Below, piece after piece: positions 8,422-17,776 of a stretch of DNA of 64,000 bases (the stretch's first letter is position 1; each line of letters opens with the position of its first letter). Origin of the DNA: Streptomyces canus 299MFChir4.1 (GTDB lineage: Bacteria; Actinomycetota; Actinomycetes; Streptomycetales; Streptomycetaceae); contig NZ_KB911592.1 in NCBI RefSeq assembly GCF_000383615.1, forward strand, positions 124,001 through 188,000, in the 5' to 3' direction. The translations under genes were made by a program, and so were the position numbers. The notes below the pieces were generated by a model. The model was given only the letters and a program-made list of their open reading frames with translations. It ran no database searches and had not been told where the DNA came from.

Positions 8422-9216
8422 TCAGGCGTCGCGCAGATCCGCGACGTACGGCTGATGGGACAGCAGGCCGCCGTCCACGCGAAGAGTGTGCCCGGTGATG
8501 AAGACCGACTCGTCGGAGGCGAGGAAGACGACCGCCGACGCGACGTCCTCCGGGCGTCCCAGGCGCGGCGTGAGGTGATGGCGCAGCATCGCCTCGCGGA
8601 TCGCCCCGTGCGCCGAACCGGAGCTGGCCGGCGTGACGATGAAGCCGGGCGCGATGGCGTTGCAGCGCACGCCCTGCTTGCCGTACTGGGTGGCGACGTA
8701 CTGCGTGAGGTTGATGAGGGCGGCCTTGGAGGCGCCGTACGCCGGGTTGCGCAGGTCGCCCGAAAGCCCGGCCCCTGACGAGGTGTTGATGATGGAGCCG
8801 CCGCCGCGCGCGATCATGTGCGGGACGGCGGCCTGGACGGCGACCATGGTCCCGCGCAGGTTGATGCGCATCGTGTCGTCCCAGACCGCCGGGTCGGCCT
8901 CCGCGACGGCGAGGTCCTGACGTGCGGCCAGGTGGGTGGCCGCCGCGTTGTTGTGCAGGACGTCGAGACCGCCGTACGTCTCGACCGCGGCGGCCACCAT
9001 GGCCCGTGCGCTCTCGATGTCGCCGAGATCGACCGGGACGGCCGTCGCGGAGCCGCCGGCGGCGCGGATCTCCTCCGTCACCGCCTTGGCGCCGTCGAGG
9101 TTCAGGTCGGCGACCACCGTGTGCGCGCCCTCGGCAGCCAGGCGGCGAGCAGTGGCCGCGCCGATGCCGGACGCGGCCCCGGTGACTACGGCGATCTTGT
9201 CCTGGAGTCGCGTCAT
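8422..9216 (-). CDS. Short-chain dehydrogenase/reductase
   Basis: 264 aa classical SDR (Rossmann fold, NAD(P)H-dependent). TGAASGIG cofactor loop near residue 12, HNNAA in place of NNAG, and active-site YGASK near 157 with Ser in the preceding INTSSG. Asp in VVADLN after strand 2 suggests NAD(H) preference. Last gene of the leftward five-gene operon beginning at 13898. In this context it probably oxidises a hydroxyacyl-CoA or alicyclic alcohol intermediate, but the substrate is not readable from sequence. Confidence 0.85.
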   Translation of the reverse strand: MTRLQDKIAVVTGAASGIGAATARRLAAEGAHTVVADLNLDGAKAVTEEIRAAGGSATAVPVDLGDIESARAMVAAAVETYGGLDVLHNNAAATHLAARQDLAVAEADPAVWDDTMRINLRGTMVAVQAAVPHMIARGGGSIINTSSGAGLSGDLRNPAYGASKAALINLTQYVATQYGKQGVRCNAIAPGFIVTPASSGSAHGAIREAMLRHHLTPRLGRPEDVASAVVFLASDESVFITGHTLRVDGGLLSHQPYVADLRDA

Positions 9217-9231
9217 CGCGAACCGCCCGTT

Positions 9232-10440
9232 CTACTCGGTGAGTTGACTGCCGACGACCGACACGAACGAGACGCACTCGCCGGGTCCGCCGCCGAGGTT
9301 GTGGGTCAGGGCGAGCGAGCGCCCTTCGGCCACGGACTTCACCGTCCGCTCGGCCGGTGCCTCGCCGCGCAGCTGGAGCCAGGCCTCGAACATCATGCGC
9401 AGTCCTGAGGCGCCGATGGGGTGGCCGAAGGCCTTCAGGCCGCCGTCCGGGTTGACCGGCAGCGAGCCGTCCAGGTCGAACGCCCCGCTGGCCACGTCCT
9501 TCCACCCCTGACCGCGCGCGGAGAAGCCCAGGTCCTCCATCAGCACCAACTCCGTGGGCGTGAAGCAGTCGTGGACCTCGGCGAGCGCGAGCTCGGAGCG
9601 CGGGTCGGTGATGCCCGCCTGCCGGTAGGCCTCCTGTGCGGAGGCGACGACCTCGGGGAAGGTGGTGAAGTCGTACTCCGGGTCGAGGAGCCCGTCCGCC
9701 GGACCGGCGACGAAGGACAGCGCCTTCACGAAGATCGGCTTGTCGGTGTACTTGTAGGCGTCCTCGGCGCGCACCACGATCGCCGCCGCCGAACCGTCCG
9801 AGACGCCCGAGCAGTCGAACACGCCCAGCATGCCCGCGACGATCGGGGCCGACCGGATGCGCTCCAGCGGCACCTCCTTGCGGAACTGCGCGCGCGGGTT
9901 GCGGGCCCCGTTGACGTGGTTCTTCCAGGCGATGCGGGTGATGACGTCCTTCATCTCCTCCCCTGCCAGGCCGTACTTGGCGGCGTAGGCGGGGGCCAGG
10001 AGGGAGAAGTTGGCCGGGGCGGTGATCTCCCCGCGGCTGTCGTCGCCCGCGCCCGGGATGGCCGTACCGGACAGTCCGGACATGCCCGAGTCCTTGAGCT
10101 TCTCCACGCCGACGGCCATCGCCACGTCGTACGCCCCCGAAGCGACGGCGTAGCAGGCGTTGCGCAGGGCCTCGGAGCCGGTCGCGCACATGTTCTCGAC
10201 GCGGGTGACCGGCTTGTGGGGCAGGTGGAGCGCCCGGCTCAGGGTCAGCCCGGACACGCCGGACGCCTGGGTGCCGAACCAGTAGGCGTCGATGTCGTCG
10301 AGGGTGATACCGGCCGAGGTGACGGCCTCGCCGACGGCGTCGATCAGCAGGTCGTCCGCCGAGCGGGTCCAGTGCTCGCCGAAGGGCGTGCAGCCCATGC
10401 CGACGATCGCGACCCGGTCCCGTATTCCGTGCGAGCCCAT
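9232..10440 (-). CDS. SCP2/lipid-transfer-type thiolase
   Basis: 402 aa thiolase-fold protein of the SCP2/non-specific lipid-transfer class. It opens AIVGMGCTPFGE, carries the nucleophile-type Cys in VENMCATGSEALRN, VHDCFTPTE in the second half and the C-terminal GHPIGASG, so its catalytic set looks complete. Such proteins need a DUF35 OB-fold partner; here the immediately upstream gene ends in a DUF35 domain, with stop and start sharing one base at 10440. Likely cleaves a 3-ketoacyl-CoA, possibly with a bulky or branched chain. Confidence 0.82.
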   Translation of the reverse strand: MGSHGIRDRVAIVGMGCTPFGEHWTRSADDLLIDAVGEAVTSAGITLDDIDAYWFGTQASGVSGLTLSRALHLPHKPVTRVENMCATGSEALRNACYAVASGAYDVAMAVGVEKLKDSGMSGLSGTAIPGAGDDSRGEITAPANFSLLAPAYAAKYGLAGEEMKDVITRIAWKNHVNGARNPRAQFRKEVPLERIRSAPIVAGMLGVFDCSGVSDGSAAAIVVRAEDAYKYTDKPIFVKALSFVAGPADGLLDPEYDFTTFPEVVASAQEAYRQAGITDPRSELALAEVHDCFTPTELVLMEDLGFSARGQGWKDVASGAFDLDGSLPVNPDGGLKAFGHPIGASGLRMMFEAWLQLRGEAPAERTVKSVAEGRSLALTHNLGGGPGECVSFVSVVGSQLTE

Positions 10441-11876
10441 CAGTGTGTCCCCTCGGTCTCGCCCGTGCGCACCGGCCGGGCCTTCCAGAAGTAGTTGTGG
10501 ACGCCGGACGCCGTGACGGTGCGCCGGAACGTCATCTCGATCCTGGCCCCGATGGCGGCGTCGGCCTCGGTGGCGTCGGTCAGCTGGCAGCGGAACCGGC
10601 CGCCGCCGTCGTAGTCGACGACCACGACGAGCATCGGCGGACTCGGCGTGGCCGCCAGGCGGTCGACGGTGAACGTGGCGACCGTGCCGCGCACGTCCGC
10701 CATCGGCTCGTCGGTCATGGCGTCGACGCTCCGGCAGGAGGTGCACACCCGGTCCGGTGGCAGATGCCGGGTGGCGCACTTCTCGCAACGGGACGCCACG
10801 AAGCCGTACTTCCAGCCGGTACGGCGGTGTGCGGGCGGCGCGTACGGCGGCTCGGGGTCCGGCCGGCGGGGCGGTTCGCGGTCGAGCAGGCCGCGCCAGG
10901 ACAGGTAGGTGGCGTACGGCATCGGTGCGCTGCCTGCGGCGATCTGGGCGGCGACCGGGCGGGCCGCGCGGTGGGCGGGGAGCGCGTCGGTGGTGCGCAG
11001 CAGGAGGACTCCGGCGCCGTCGCCGAGCACGGCGAGGGCGATGGTCTCGCCGGGCCGGGCCCGGTCCAGGACGTCGGCGAGGAGCAGTCCGGGCTGCGCG
11101 GTGCCGGCGTTGCCGATCGCCCCGGTGAGGTCCGGGGTCACCGCCTCGGGACGGACACCGGCTGTGCGCCGGACCGCCGCGCACGCACGCGCGTGCAGAC
11201 CGGCGACCACGAAGTGGTCGATCGCGCCGATGTCGAGCGCCGCGTGGTCGAGGGCCGCGGTGAGCGCCTTGTCCGCGAGGGACACGTAGATCTCCTCGGC
11301 GAAGCGCTCCTCCCAGACCCGGGAGACGGGCGCGCCGGGCAGCCGCCAGCGGTCGAGGAGTTCGTCGCTGACCGTGTCGTGGGCGAGCAACTCCGCGATG
11401 ACGGGGGCCCCGTTGCGGTGTCCGCCGAAGACGAACGCCGCCGCGCCGTCGCCGCCCGCGACCTCGTCGGTGCCGCCGGGCAAACCGGTACGCAGGTCCG
11501 ACAGGACCGTCACGGTCGGCACCGGGGACCGGGCGGCGGTGACCAGGGCGCCGAGGCCGGAGCGCACGGAGCCGGCCATGTCGGCGGCGAGCACGTGCGG
11601 GTCGAGGCCGAGTGCGGCGTGCACGGCGGCCGCGTTGGTCTTGTCGAGGTAGGCGGGCGCGGCGGTGGCGAGGAAGAGCTGGCTGACGCGGGCACGCAGG
11701 CCGTCACGGGCCAGGGCACCGCGGGCCGCTTCGACGGCCATGGACGTGGTGTCCTCGTCGTAGCCCGCGACCGCACGGGTTCCCTTGCCTCCCTTGCCGC
11801 CCAGGGCGGCTGCGACATCCGTCCTCGCGAGGCGGTGGTACGGCACGTAGGCGCCGTACGCGATCAGTCCGGCCAT
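10440..11876 (-). CDS. HMG-CoA-synthase-like/DUF35 fusion protein
   Basis: 478 aa in two parts. Residues 1 to about 320 resemble the 3-hydroxy-3-methylglutaryl-CoA/ketoacyl synthase fold (YGAYVPYHRL, YDEDTTSMAVEAA, GDGAAAFVF, GNAGTAQPGLLLADVL). The rest is a DUF35 rubredoxin-like zinc ribbon (CEKC and CTSC) plus OB fold. At the position of the synthase nucleophile the sequence reads AGSVRSG, without Cys, so the synthase half is probably not a condensing enzyme. It may act as scaffold for the adjacent SCP2-type thiolase. ATG 11876 is preferred because the GGAGG within the end of the preceding gene sits just upstream of it. Confidence 0.78.
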   Translation of the reverse strand: MAGLIAYGAYVPYHRLARTDVAAALGGKGGKGTRAVAGYDEDTTSMAVEAARGALARDGLRARVSQLFLATAAPAYLDKTNAAAVHAALGLDPHVLAADMAGSVRSGLGALVTAARSPVPTVTVLSDLRTGLPGGTDEVAGGDGAAAFVFGGHRNGAPVIAELLAHDTVSDELLDRWRLPGAPVSRVWEERFAEEIYVSLADKALTAALDHAALDIGAIDHFVVAGLHARACAAVRRTAGVRPEAVTPDLTGAIGNAGTAQPGLLLADVLDRARPGETIALAVLGDGAGVLLLRTTDALPAHRAARPVAAQIAAGSAPMPYATYLSWRGLLDREPPRRPDPEPPYAPPAHRRTGWKYGFVASRCEKCATRHLPPDRVCTSCRSVDAMTDEPMADVRGTVATFTVDRLAATPSPPMLVVVVDYDGGGRFRCQLTDATEADAAIGARIEMTFRRTVTASGVHNYFWKARPVRTGETEGTH

Positions 11877-11877
11877 G

Positions 11878-13128
11878 TCAGCGTCCTCCATGAGCGTGGG
11901 TTGCGTGGGTCGGCCGTTCGAAGACCGCGGCCAGGCCCTGGCCCCCGCCGAGGCACATGGTCTCCAGGCCGTAGCGGGCCTGGCGGCGGTCGAGTTCGCG
12001 CAGCAGGGTGGCGAGGATGCGGCCGCCGGTGGCGCCGACGGGGTGGCCCAGCGAGATGCCGGAGCCGTTGACGTTGAACCGCTCGAAGTCGGTCTCGGTC
12101 AGGCCCCATTCACGCGTGCAGGCCAGTACCTGGGCGGCGAAGGCCTCGTTGAGTTCGATCAGGTCGATGTCGGCGAGCTTCAGTCCGGCTCGCTCCAGGG
12201 CCCGCGCGGTGGCGGGTACCGGGCCGATGCCCATCGTCTCGGGTGGCACGCCGACGACGGCCCAGGAGACCAGACGGCCGAGCGGGCGCAGTCCGAGTTC
12301 GGCGGCGCGCTCGGGGTGGGTCACGACGCACAGCGCGGCGCCATCGTTCTGGCCGCTGGCGTTGCCCGCGGTGACGGTGGCCTCCGGGTCCTGGCGGCCG
12401 AGCACGGGACGCAGCGTCGCGAGCTTCTCCAACGAGGAGTCGGGGCGCGGGTGTTCGTCGGTGTCGACGACCGTCACACCCTTCCGGGACCGTACGGCGA
12501 CGGGCACGATCTCGTCGGCGAACCGGCCCTCCCGCTGGGCCGCGACGGCCTTCTCGTGGGAGCGCAGGGCCAGTTGGTCCTGTTCCTCGCGAGGGATGGC
12601 GTACTCGCGGCGAAGGTTCTCGGCGGTCTCCAACATGCCCCCGGGGACGGGGTGGTTGACCCCTCCTGACGTGACGCGCCCACGCGCCAGCCGGTCGTGC
12701 AGGGTGGTGCCGGCCCCGCGCACACCCCAGCGCACACCGGTCGTGTAGAACTCGGCCTGGCTCATGGACTCGACGCCCCCGGCCAGCACGAGGTCGCTCG
12801 CACCGGTCTGCACCTGCATCGCCGCGGTGATGATCGCCTGCAGTCCGGAGCCGCAGCGGCGGTCGATCTGCAGTCCCGGCACCTCCACGGGCAGACCGGC
12901 GTCCAGGGCGGCCACGCGGCCGATGGCCGGGGCCTCGCCGTTGGGGTAGCACTGCCCGAGCAGGACGTCGTCCACGGCCGCGGGCCGTATGGCGGTGCGT
13001 TCCAGTACGGCGCGTACGACCGTGGCGGCGAGCTCGGCCGCCGTCACGTCGCGGAGAGCGCCGCCGTAGCCGCCGACGGGGGTACGCACGGGTTCGCAGA
13101 TCACCGCGTCACGCAGGAGGGCGGGCAT
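11878..13128 (-). CDS. Acetyl-CoA acyltransferase (thiolase)
   Basis: 416 aa canonical thiolase, which cleaves a 3-ketoacyl-CoA with CoA to acetyl-CoA plus a shortened acyl-CoA. Nucleophile Cys in DRRCGSGLQA, NEAFAAQ, His in NVNGSGISLGHPVGATG, and C-terminal Cys in CLGGGQG are all present. ATG 13128 is used; a GTG at 13155 overlapping the upstream SDR stop is an alternative that adds nine residues. Third gene of the leftward operon, with SDR, DUF35 fusion and SCP2 thiolase, so the operon carries both a classical and an SCP2-type cleavage enzyme. Confidence 0.9.
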   Translation of the reverse strand: MPALLRDAVICEPVRTPVGGYGGALRDVTAAELAATVVRAVLERTAIRPAAVDDVLLGQCYPNGEAPAIGRVAALDAGLPVEVPGLQIDRRCGSGLQAIITAAMQVQTGASDLVLAGGVESMSQAEFYTTGVRWGVRGAGTTLHDRLARGRVTSGGVNHPVPGGMLETAENLRREYAIPREEQDQLALRSHEKAVAAQREGRFADEIVPVAVRSRKGVTVVDTDEHPRPDSSLEKLATLRPVLGRQDPEATVTAGNASGQNDGAALCVVTHPERAAELGLRPLGRLVSWAVVGVPPETMGIGPVPATARALERAGLKLADIDLIELNEAFAAQVLACTREWGLTETDFERFNVNGSGISLGHPVGATGGRILATLLRELDRRQARYGLETMCLGGGQGLAAVFERPTHATHAHGGR

Positions 13129-13151
13129 CAGCTCTTGCCTTTCATGAGGGG

Positions 13152-13898
13152 TCACATGTACCGGCCGCCGGTGACCTCGACCACGGCTCCGGTGACGTAG
13201 CTCGCCAGGTCGGAGGCGAGGAACAGGACGACCTGGGCCACCTCGGCGGGCTCTCCGGCACGTCCCATGGGGATCTCGGCGAGCTTCGCGTCCCAGGCGG
13301 CCTCGGGCATCGCCTCGGTCATGGCGGTACGGATCAGGCCCGGCTGGACGGCGTTGACGCGGATGCCCGCTTTCGCGAGTTCCTTGGCGGAGGCCTTGGT
13401 GAGGCCGACGAGTCCCGCCTTGGCCGCGCTGTAGTTGGTCTGGCCGAAGTTGCCGACCTTGCCGGCAATGGAGGAGATGTTGACGATGCTGCCGCCCCGG
13501 CCGTGCGCGCGCATCGCCTCCGCGGCGTACCGGGTGCCGTTCCAGGCACCGGTCAGATGCACGTCGACCACGGCGCGGAAGTCGGCGAGAGCCATCTTGC
13601 GCAGGGTCGCGTCCCGGGTGATCCCGGCGTTGTTGACCATCACGCCGACCGGTCCGAAACTGTCGGCGCAGTGGGCGACGAGGGCGGCGACCTCGTCCTC
13701 GTCGGTGACGTCACAGCGCAGCGAGGTGGCTGCCACACCGTTCTTGGCCAGGCGTTCGGCGGCCTCCGCCGCCGCGTCCTCGTTGATGTCCCCCAGGACG
13801 ACGGACGCCCCCTCTGCACCGAGGACCCCGGCGATCTCGAACCCGATGCCCTGTGCGCCGCCGGTGATCACCGCGTTCCGGCCGTCCAGCAGTCCCAT
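13152..13898 (-). CDS. FabG-like 3-oxoacyl reductase / hydroxyacyl-CoA dehydrogenase
   Basis: 248 aa SDR close to Fab[28 protein letters not shown]-type Ser strand and YSAAKAG active site, ending in VTGGRYM. FabG-family members here can run as 3-hydroxyacyl-CoA dehydrogenases in catabolism. First gene of the leftward operon. Promoter and AT-rich operator lie at 13931-13948, about 35 bp upstream of its ATG, which is shared with the divergent acyl-CoA dehydrogenase. Confidence 0.88.
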   Translation of the reverse strand: MGLLDGRNAVITGGAQGIGFEIAGVLGAEGASVVLGDINEDAAAEAAERLAKNGVAATSLRCDVTDEDEVAALVAHCADSFGPVGVMVNNAGITRDATLRKMALADFRAVVDVHLTGAWNGTRYAAEAMRAHGRGGSIVNISSIAGKVGNFGQTNYSAAKAGLVGLTKASAKELAKAGIRVNAVQPGLIRTAMTEAMPEAAWDAKLAEIPMGRAGEPAEVAQVVLFLASDLASYVTGAVVEVTGGRYM

Positions 13899-13930
13899 GT
13901 CAGCCCGCCCTGGCTCGACGCTATTCCTCT

Positions 13931-13948
13931 TAAATAGATAACCTATTA
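13931..13948. promoter_or_regulatory. AT-rich operator, TAAATAG..CTATTA
   Basis: TAAATAGATAACCTATTA in the divergent FabG / acyl-CoA dehydrogenase promoter. It differs from the perfect inverted repeat at 49805-49829 (TAAATAG-CTAAC-CTATTTA) at few positions, so both are taken as the same operator class. Confidence 0.65.
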
Positions 13949-14019
13949 TGCTGAAACAATCAATACAGCGACGGAGCGACGGAGCTGTGCGCCCGGGACC
14001 GGACGAGGAGAGTACGCAG

Positions 14020-15246
14020 GTGGACATCAGCTATCCCCCCGAGACCGAGGCGTTCCGCACCGAGGTCAGGGCGTTCCTCGCCGAGACTCTGCCGCCGGGC
14101 TGGAACGGGATCGGCGCCCTCGACGAGGAGGCGGCCTGGGCCTTCGCCCGGGACTGGCGCCGGCTGCTCGCGGAGCGCCGCTACCTCTCGCTGACCTGGC
14201 CCGAACAGTGCGACGGCCGGGGCCTGACCAAGCTCCACCAGGTGGTGCTGATGGAGGAACTCGCGCTGGCCGGTGTGCCGTTCGGGCTGCCGCAGGACAC
14301 CTTCGGCGTGAAGATGCTGGCCAACACGCTGCTGCGCTGGGGCACGGACGAGCAGAAGGCCCACTTCCTCCCTCGCATCCTCAGCGGCGAGGACACCTGG
14401 TGCCAGGGGTACTCGGAGCCGGACGCGGGCTCGGACCTCGCCTCCCTGCGGACACGCGCGGTGCGCGACGGCGAGGAACGGGTGATCGACGGCCAGAAGG
14501 TGTGGACCTCCGGCGCCCATCACAGCGACTGGATCTTCGTCCTGGCCCGCACGAACCCGGACGCCCCCAAGCACCGCGGCATCTCCTTCCTCCTCGTCCC
14601 GCTCGACCAGCCCGGCGTGGAGGTGCGGCCGTTCCGCATGATGAGCGGGCAGCTGCACTTCAACGAGGTCTTCTTCCAGGGCGCCCGCACGCGCGCGGAT
14701 CTGATCGTCGGCGGCGTCGACAACGGCTGGACGGTCGCCCAGAGCCTGCTCGGCGTGGAGCGCGGCGAGGAGGCCGCGACCAACCCGATCCTCTTCAAGG
14801 CGGAGGTGGAACGCCTCGTCGAGCTGGCCCGGCTGTACGGCAAGGACCAGGACCCGGTGATCCGGCAGCGCATCGCCTGGTGCTGGTCCAAGGTCGAGAT
14901 CATGCGCTACCTCGGCTACCGGATCCTCACCGGTTGGCTCAAGGGCGCCGAGCCGGGCCCCGAGTCGTCGATCGCCAAGCTGTACTGGAGCGAGTACCAC
15001 ACCAAGGTCACCGATCTCGCGATGGACATCATGGGCCTGCACGGCCAGGTGCCGGTCGGCCGCCCGCCCCTGCGCACCTACCGCACCGACGACCCCGGCG
15101 CCGCGAACTCCTCGGCGTCCTGGTCGACGACCTACCTCATCGCCCGCTCGGGCACCCTCTACGCGGGGACCTCCCAGGTGCAGCGGAACATCCTGGCGGA
15201 GAAGGTGCTGGGACTACCGCGGGAGCCGAGGGCGGCGGCGGGTTAG
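14020..15246 (+). CDS. Acyl-CoA dehydrogenase
   Basis: 408 aa flavoprotein of the acyl-CoA dehydrogenase family, larger FadE type seen in steroid-like pathways. Visible features: [18 protein letters not shown] substrate/FAD loop, [15 protein letters not shown], and the C-terminal [22 protein letters not shown]. The Glu usual before GTSQ is Ala. The start is the GTG at 14020 with GAGGAG about 8 bases upstream; the upstream ATG inside the operator at 13948 has no ribosome site. Single-gene unit divergent from the FabG operon. Electrons would go to ETF, whose gene begins at 63708. Confidence 0.87.
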   Translation: MDISYPPETEAFRTEVRAFLAETLPPGWNGIGALDEEAAWAFARDWRRLLAERRYLSLTWPEQCDGRGLTKLHQVVLMEELALAGVPFGLPQDTFGVKMLANTLLRWGTDEQKAHFLPRILSGEDTWCQGYSEPDAGSDLASLRTRAVRDGEERVIDGQKVWTSGAHHSDWIFVLARTNPDAPKHRGISFLLVPLDQPGVEVRPFRMMSGQLHFNEVFFQGARTRADLIVGGVDNGWTVAQSLLGVERGEEAATNPILFKAEVERLVELARLYGKDQDPVIRQRIAWCWSKVEIMRYLGYRILTGWLKGAEPGPESSIAKLYWSEYHTKVTDLAMDIMGLHGQVPVGRPPLRTYRTDDPGAANSSASWSTTYLIARSGTLYAGTSQVQRNILAEKVLGLPREPRAAAG

Positions 15247-15289
15247 CACGCGGTCGGGGGCTGTGCCGGTTGCTGCGGCGGACCGCGTC

Positions 15290-16150
15290 GGGGGCGGGGC
15301 AGGCGGGGTCTGATGGGGCGCGTCGCAGGCGGGCAAGCGGCGCCCGGTGGGCACGCCGCAGCCGGGACGAGCGGGGCCTGATGGGGCGCGTCACGGGCGC
15401 GGCAAGCGGCGCCCGGTGCGCCACCGCGGCCGGGACGAGCGGGGCCTGATGGGTCACGCCACGGGCGCGGCAAACGGCACCCAGTGAGCCACGCCGCAGC
15501 CGGGACCACCGGAGCCCGATGGGCCACGCGCGACAGGCGCGGCAAACGGCACCCAGCGGGCCACACCGCAGACGAGGCAACGACGCCCGCTGGGGCACAC
15601 CGCAAGCGTGACGACGACACCCTGTGGACCACGCCGCAGCCGGGACCAGCGGGGCCTGATGGGGCGCGCCGCGGGCGCGGCAAGCGGCGCCTGGTGGGCC
15701 ACATCGCGGGCCGGGACGAACGGGGTCTGATGGGCCACGCCACGGGCACGGCAAACGGCAGGTGAGCCACACCGCAGACGGGACCACCGGAGCCCGATGG
15801 GGCGCGCCGCGGGCATGGCAAACGGCGCCCAGTGAGCCACACCGCAGACGGGACGAGCGGAACCTGATGGGCCACGCCACGGGCGCAGCAAACGGCGCCC
15901 AGTGGGCTACGCCGCAGCGGGGGCAACAACGCACACTGGGGCACATCGCAAGCGCGCGACGACCCCTGGTGGACCACGCCGCGGGCGGGACCACCAACAC
16001 CCGGTCGGCCACATCGCAGACCGGACAACCGACACCCGCAGCGCCACCTCACAGACGCGCCAACCAACACCCGCACGGCCACCTCACAGACGCGCCAACC
16101 AACACCCCCAGGGCCGCATCGCAGCCGGGACAAGCGGAGTCCGGCGGGTC
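15290..16150. repeat. Degenerate ~35-bp tandem repeat array
   Basis: About two dozen imperfect units of roughly 35 bp, approximately GGCCACNCCGCAGNCGGGAC followed by NANCGGNGCCNGATG, often paired into ~70-bp higher-order units. The most regular copies at the right end share CAGACGCGCCAACCAACACC. Unit length drifts and no constant spacers occur. Every frame is partly open because of composition, giving repetitive Ala/Arg/Pro translations that are not credible proteins. The 986-bp gap 15247-16232 holds nothing else I can support apart from the promoter that must precede the NfeD-like gene. Confidence 0.8.
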
Positions 16151-16232
16151 GGATCGTCATGCCCGTTGGGCCCCCGGCCGCAGTGGGTCTATCGTCGGGA
16201 TCCTGGGGCCAGGCGATGAAGGGCGGCCGGGA

Positions 16233-16481
16233 ATGCCGCAGGACGAGGCCGTGATCGGCTGCACGGGGAAACTCCTCATCGGAACCCGCGGATCCGCGGG
16301 CCCCGGCGAGATCCTCGTGCGCGTCAGGGGCGGCTCGGAGACCTTTCTCGCCTGGTCCGAGGATCCCCTGCCCACCGGAGCGACCGTGCTCGTGATCGAG
16401 TCGCGTGGATGCCGCGCGGTCGGCGTCATCGAGTGGGCGGATCCATTGGACGCGCTCGGCGATCCCGCCGGCGCCGGCTGA
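16233..16481 (+). CDS. NfeD-like OB-fold protein
   Basis: 82 aa, short. The pattern GCTGKLLIGTR, GEILVRVRGGSETFLAW, LPTGATVLVIESRG, AVGVIEW matches the soluble C-terminal OB domain of NfeD proteins, which partner SPFH/stomatin-flotillin proteins at membranes. It ends 9 bp before the flotillin gene, the classical NfeD-SPFH pairing. It lacks the transmembrane part of full NfeD. Start choice is uncertain; ATG 16233 has only a weak purine-rich leader. No AT-rich operator precedes it, so it is probably outside the catabolic regulon. Confidence 0.7.
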   Translation: MPQDEAVIGCTGKLLIGTRGSAGPGEILVRVRGGSETFLAWSEDPLPTGATVLVIESRGCRAVGVIEWADPLDALGDPAGAG

Positions 16482-16490
16482 GGAGTAACG

Positions 16491-17678
16491 ATGTTCGGAT
16501 ACCGCGTTCCCGCTCCCGACGAGGCGATGTTGATCTCGGGCGGACGGCGGGGACTGGGGGGCGCGCCGTTCCGAGTGGTGACGGGGCACGGCAAGTTCGT
16601 GCTCCCGATCTTCCGCAAGACCCGGTTCCTCACCCTGTCGATGTGCGAGTCCGAGGTCACCGAGACCTGTGTGACCCGGCAGGGCATCGCGCTGCACGTC
16701 CGCGCGGTCATCGCCTTCAAGGTCGGCAACGACCACGAGAGCATCATCAACGCCGGCCAGCGGTTCCTCTCCGACCAGGACCAGATGTCGGTGCTCACCG
16801 GCCGGATCTTCGCCGGTCACCTGCGGGCCATCATCGGCTCGATGACCGTCGAGGAGATCGTCACCGAGCGGCAGAAGCTCGCCGCGGAGGTCCTGGACAC
16901 CTCGAAGACCGAGATGGCGAAGATCGGCCTGATCGTGGACTCGCTGCAGATCCAGTCGATCGACGACGGCGACACCGGCTACATCGACGCGATGTCCGCA
17001 CCGCACAAGGCGGCCATCCAGCGGCAGGCGCAGATCGCCCAGGCCCAGGCCACCCAGGCCTCGGTCGAGGCGGAGCAGGTGGCGGCCCGCAACCAGGCCG
17101 AGTACGCCCGTCAGACCGCCGTGGTCAAGGCGGAGTACTCGGCCGAGGTGGACCGTGCCCAGGCGCGGGCCGCGCAGGCCGGCCCGCTGGCGCAGGCCCA
17201 CGCCCAGCAGGAGGTTCTCGACGCGCAGACCGAACTGGCCCTGCGGCAGGCGAAACTGCGCCAGCAGCAGCTGGTGGCCGAGATCGTGAAGCCCGCCGAG
17301 GCCGAGGCCGAACGGATCAGGGTGCTCGCCGCCGCCGAGGCGCAGCGCATGAAGATCCAGGCGGAGGCGGCGGCCTCCTACGACCGGGTCGCGCTCGACC
17401 GGATGCTCATCGACCAGCTCCCGCAGATCGTGAAGGAAGCGGCGGGCGGCCTCGCAGGCGCCAACGTCAACGTCCTCAACGGCGCCGACGGGCTCGGTGA
17501 GATCGCCGCCGGTCTGGTGTCGCAGGGCCTGACGATCCTCGACTCGGTCCGGCAGAACCTGGGCGGCCCGGACTCCTCCGACGACCGCCGTCGACCGGAG
17601 GGCAGCGACAACGGTCTGCTCCAGCTGCACTCACGCAAGGACGACAAGGCGGACGACGGCCCGGTCAACGTCGACTGA
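16491..17678 (+). CDS. Flotillin-like SPFH/Band 7 protein
   Basis: 395 aa. N-terminal SPFH/Band-7 domain (about 1-170: FGYRVPAPDEAMLISGG, FKVGNDHESI, MTVEEIVTERQKLAAEV), then a long Ala/Gln/Glu-rich heptad region (about 175-300) typical of flotillin coiled coils, and a C-terminal tail with low-complexity charged end. No clear transmembrane helix is visible, so membrane association is probably by the N-terminal region, as for FloT. Flotillins organise ordered membrane domains. Follows the NfeD-like gene in one operon and ends before a strong terminator. Function in the catabolic locus is not evident. Confidence 0.85.
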   Translation: MFGYRVPAPDEAMLISGGRRGLGGAPFRVVTGHGKFVLPIFRKTRFLTLSMCESEVTETCVTRQGIALHVRAVIAFKVGNDHESIINAGQRFLSDQDQMSVLTGRIFAGHLRAIIGSMTVEEIVTERQKLAAEVLDTSKTEMAKIGLIVDSLQIQSIDDGDTGYIDAMSAPHKAAIQRQAQIAQAQATQASVEAEQVAARNQAEYARQTAVVKAEYSAEVDRAQARAAQAGPLAQAHAQQEVLDAQTELALRQAKLRQQQLVAEIVKPAEAEAERIRVLAAAEAQRMKIQAEAAASYDRVALDRMLIDQLPQIVKEAAGGLAGANVNVLNGADGLGEIAAGLVSQGLTILDSVRQNLGGPDSSDDRRRPEGSDNGLLQLHSRKDDKADDGPVNVD

Positions 17679-17698
17679 CGGTTCCCTGTCGGGGGCAC

Positions 17699-17744
17699 GG
17701 CGATGAGGCGGGGCGTATCGACCAATGCGCCCCGCCTCATCGCC
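17699..17744. terminator. Strong bidirectional terminator hairpin
   Basis: Arms 17699-17715 and 17728-17744 (GGCGATGAGGCGGGGCG and complement) form a perfect 17-bp stem around a 12-nt loop, followed by a C/T run. It separates the rightward flotillin gene from the convergent DUF2889 gene. Confidence 0.85.
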
Positions 17745-17776
17745 CCCCCCTCGCTCGGCCCCCGGGCCTCTCCGAG

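Noticed and set aside
10440-11876. Part of a polyketide or other biosynthetic gene cluster because of the ketoacyl-synthase-like fold
   Set aside because: No acyl carrier proteins, acyltransferases or PKS modules occur; the DUF35 and thiolase neighbours fit acyl-CoA catabolism.
15290-16150. Possible CRISPR array
   Set aside because: Units are degenerate throughout, there are no constant repeats separated by unique spacers of equal length, and no cas genes are nearby.
15243-17630. Long leftward open frame of about 795 codons across the repeats and the flotillin gene
   Set aside because: It is antisense to a clear flotillin gene, and its repetitive Arg/Pro/Ala translation over the repeat array reflects composition only.
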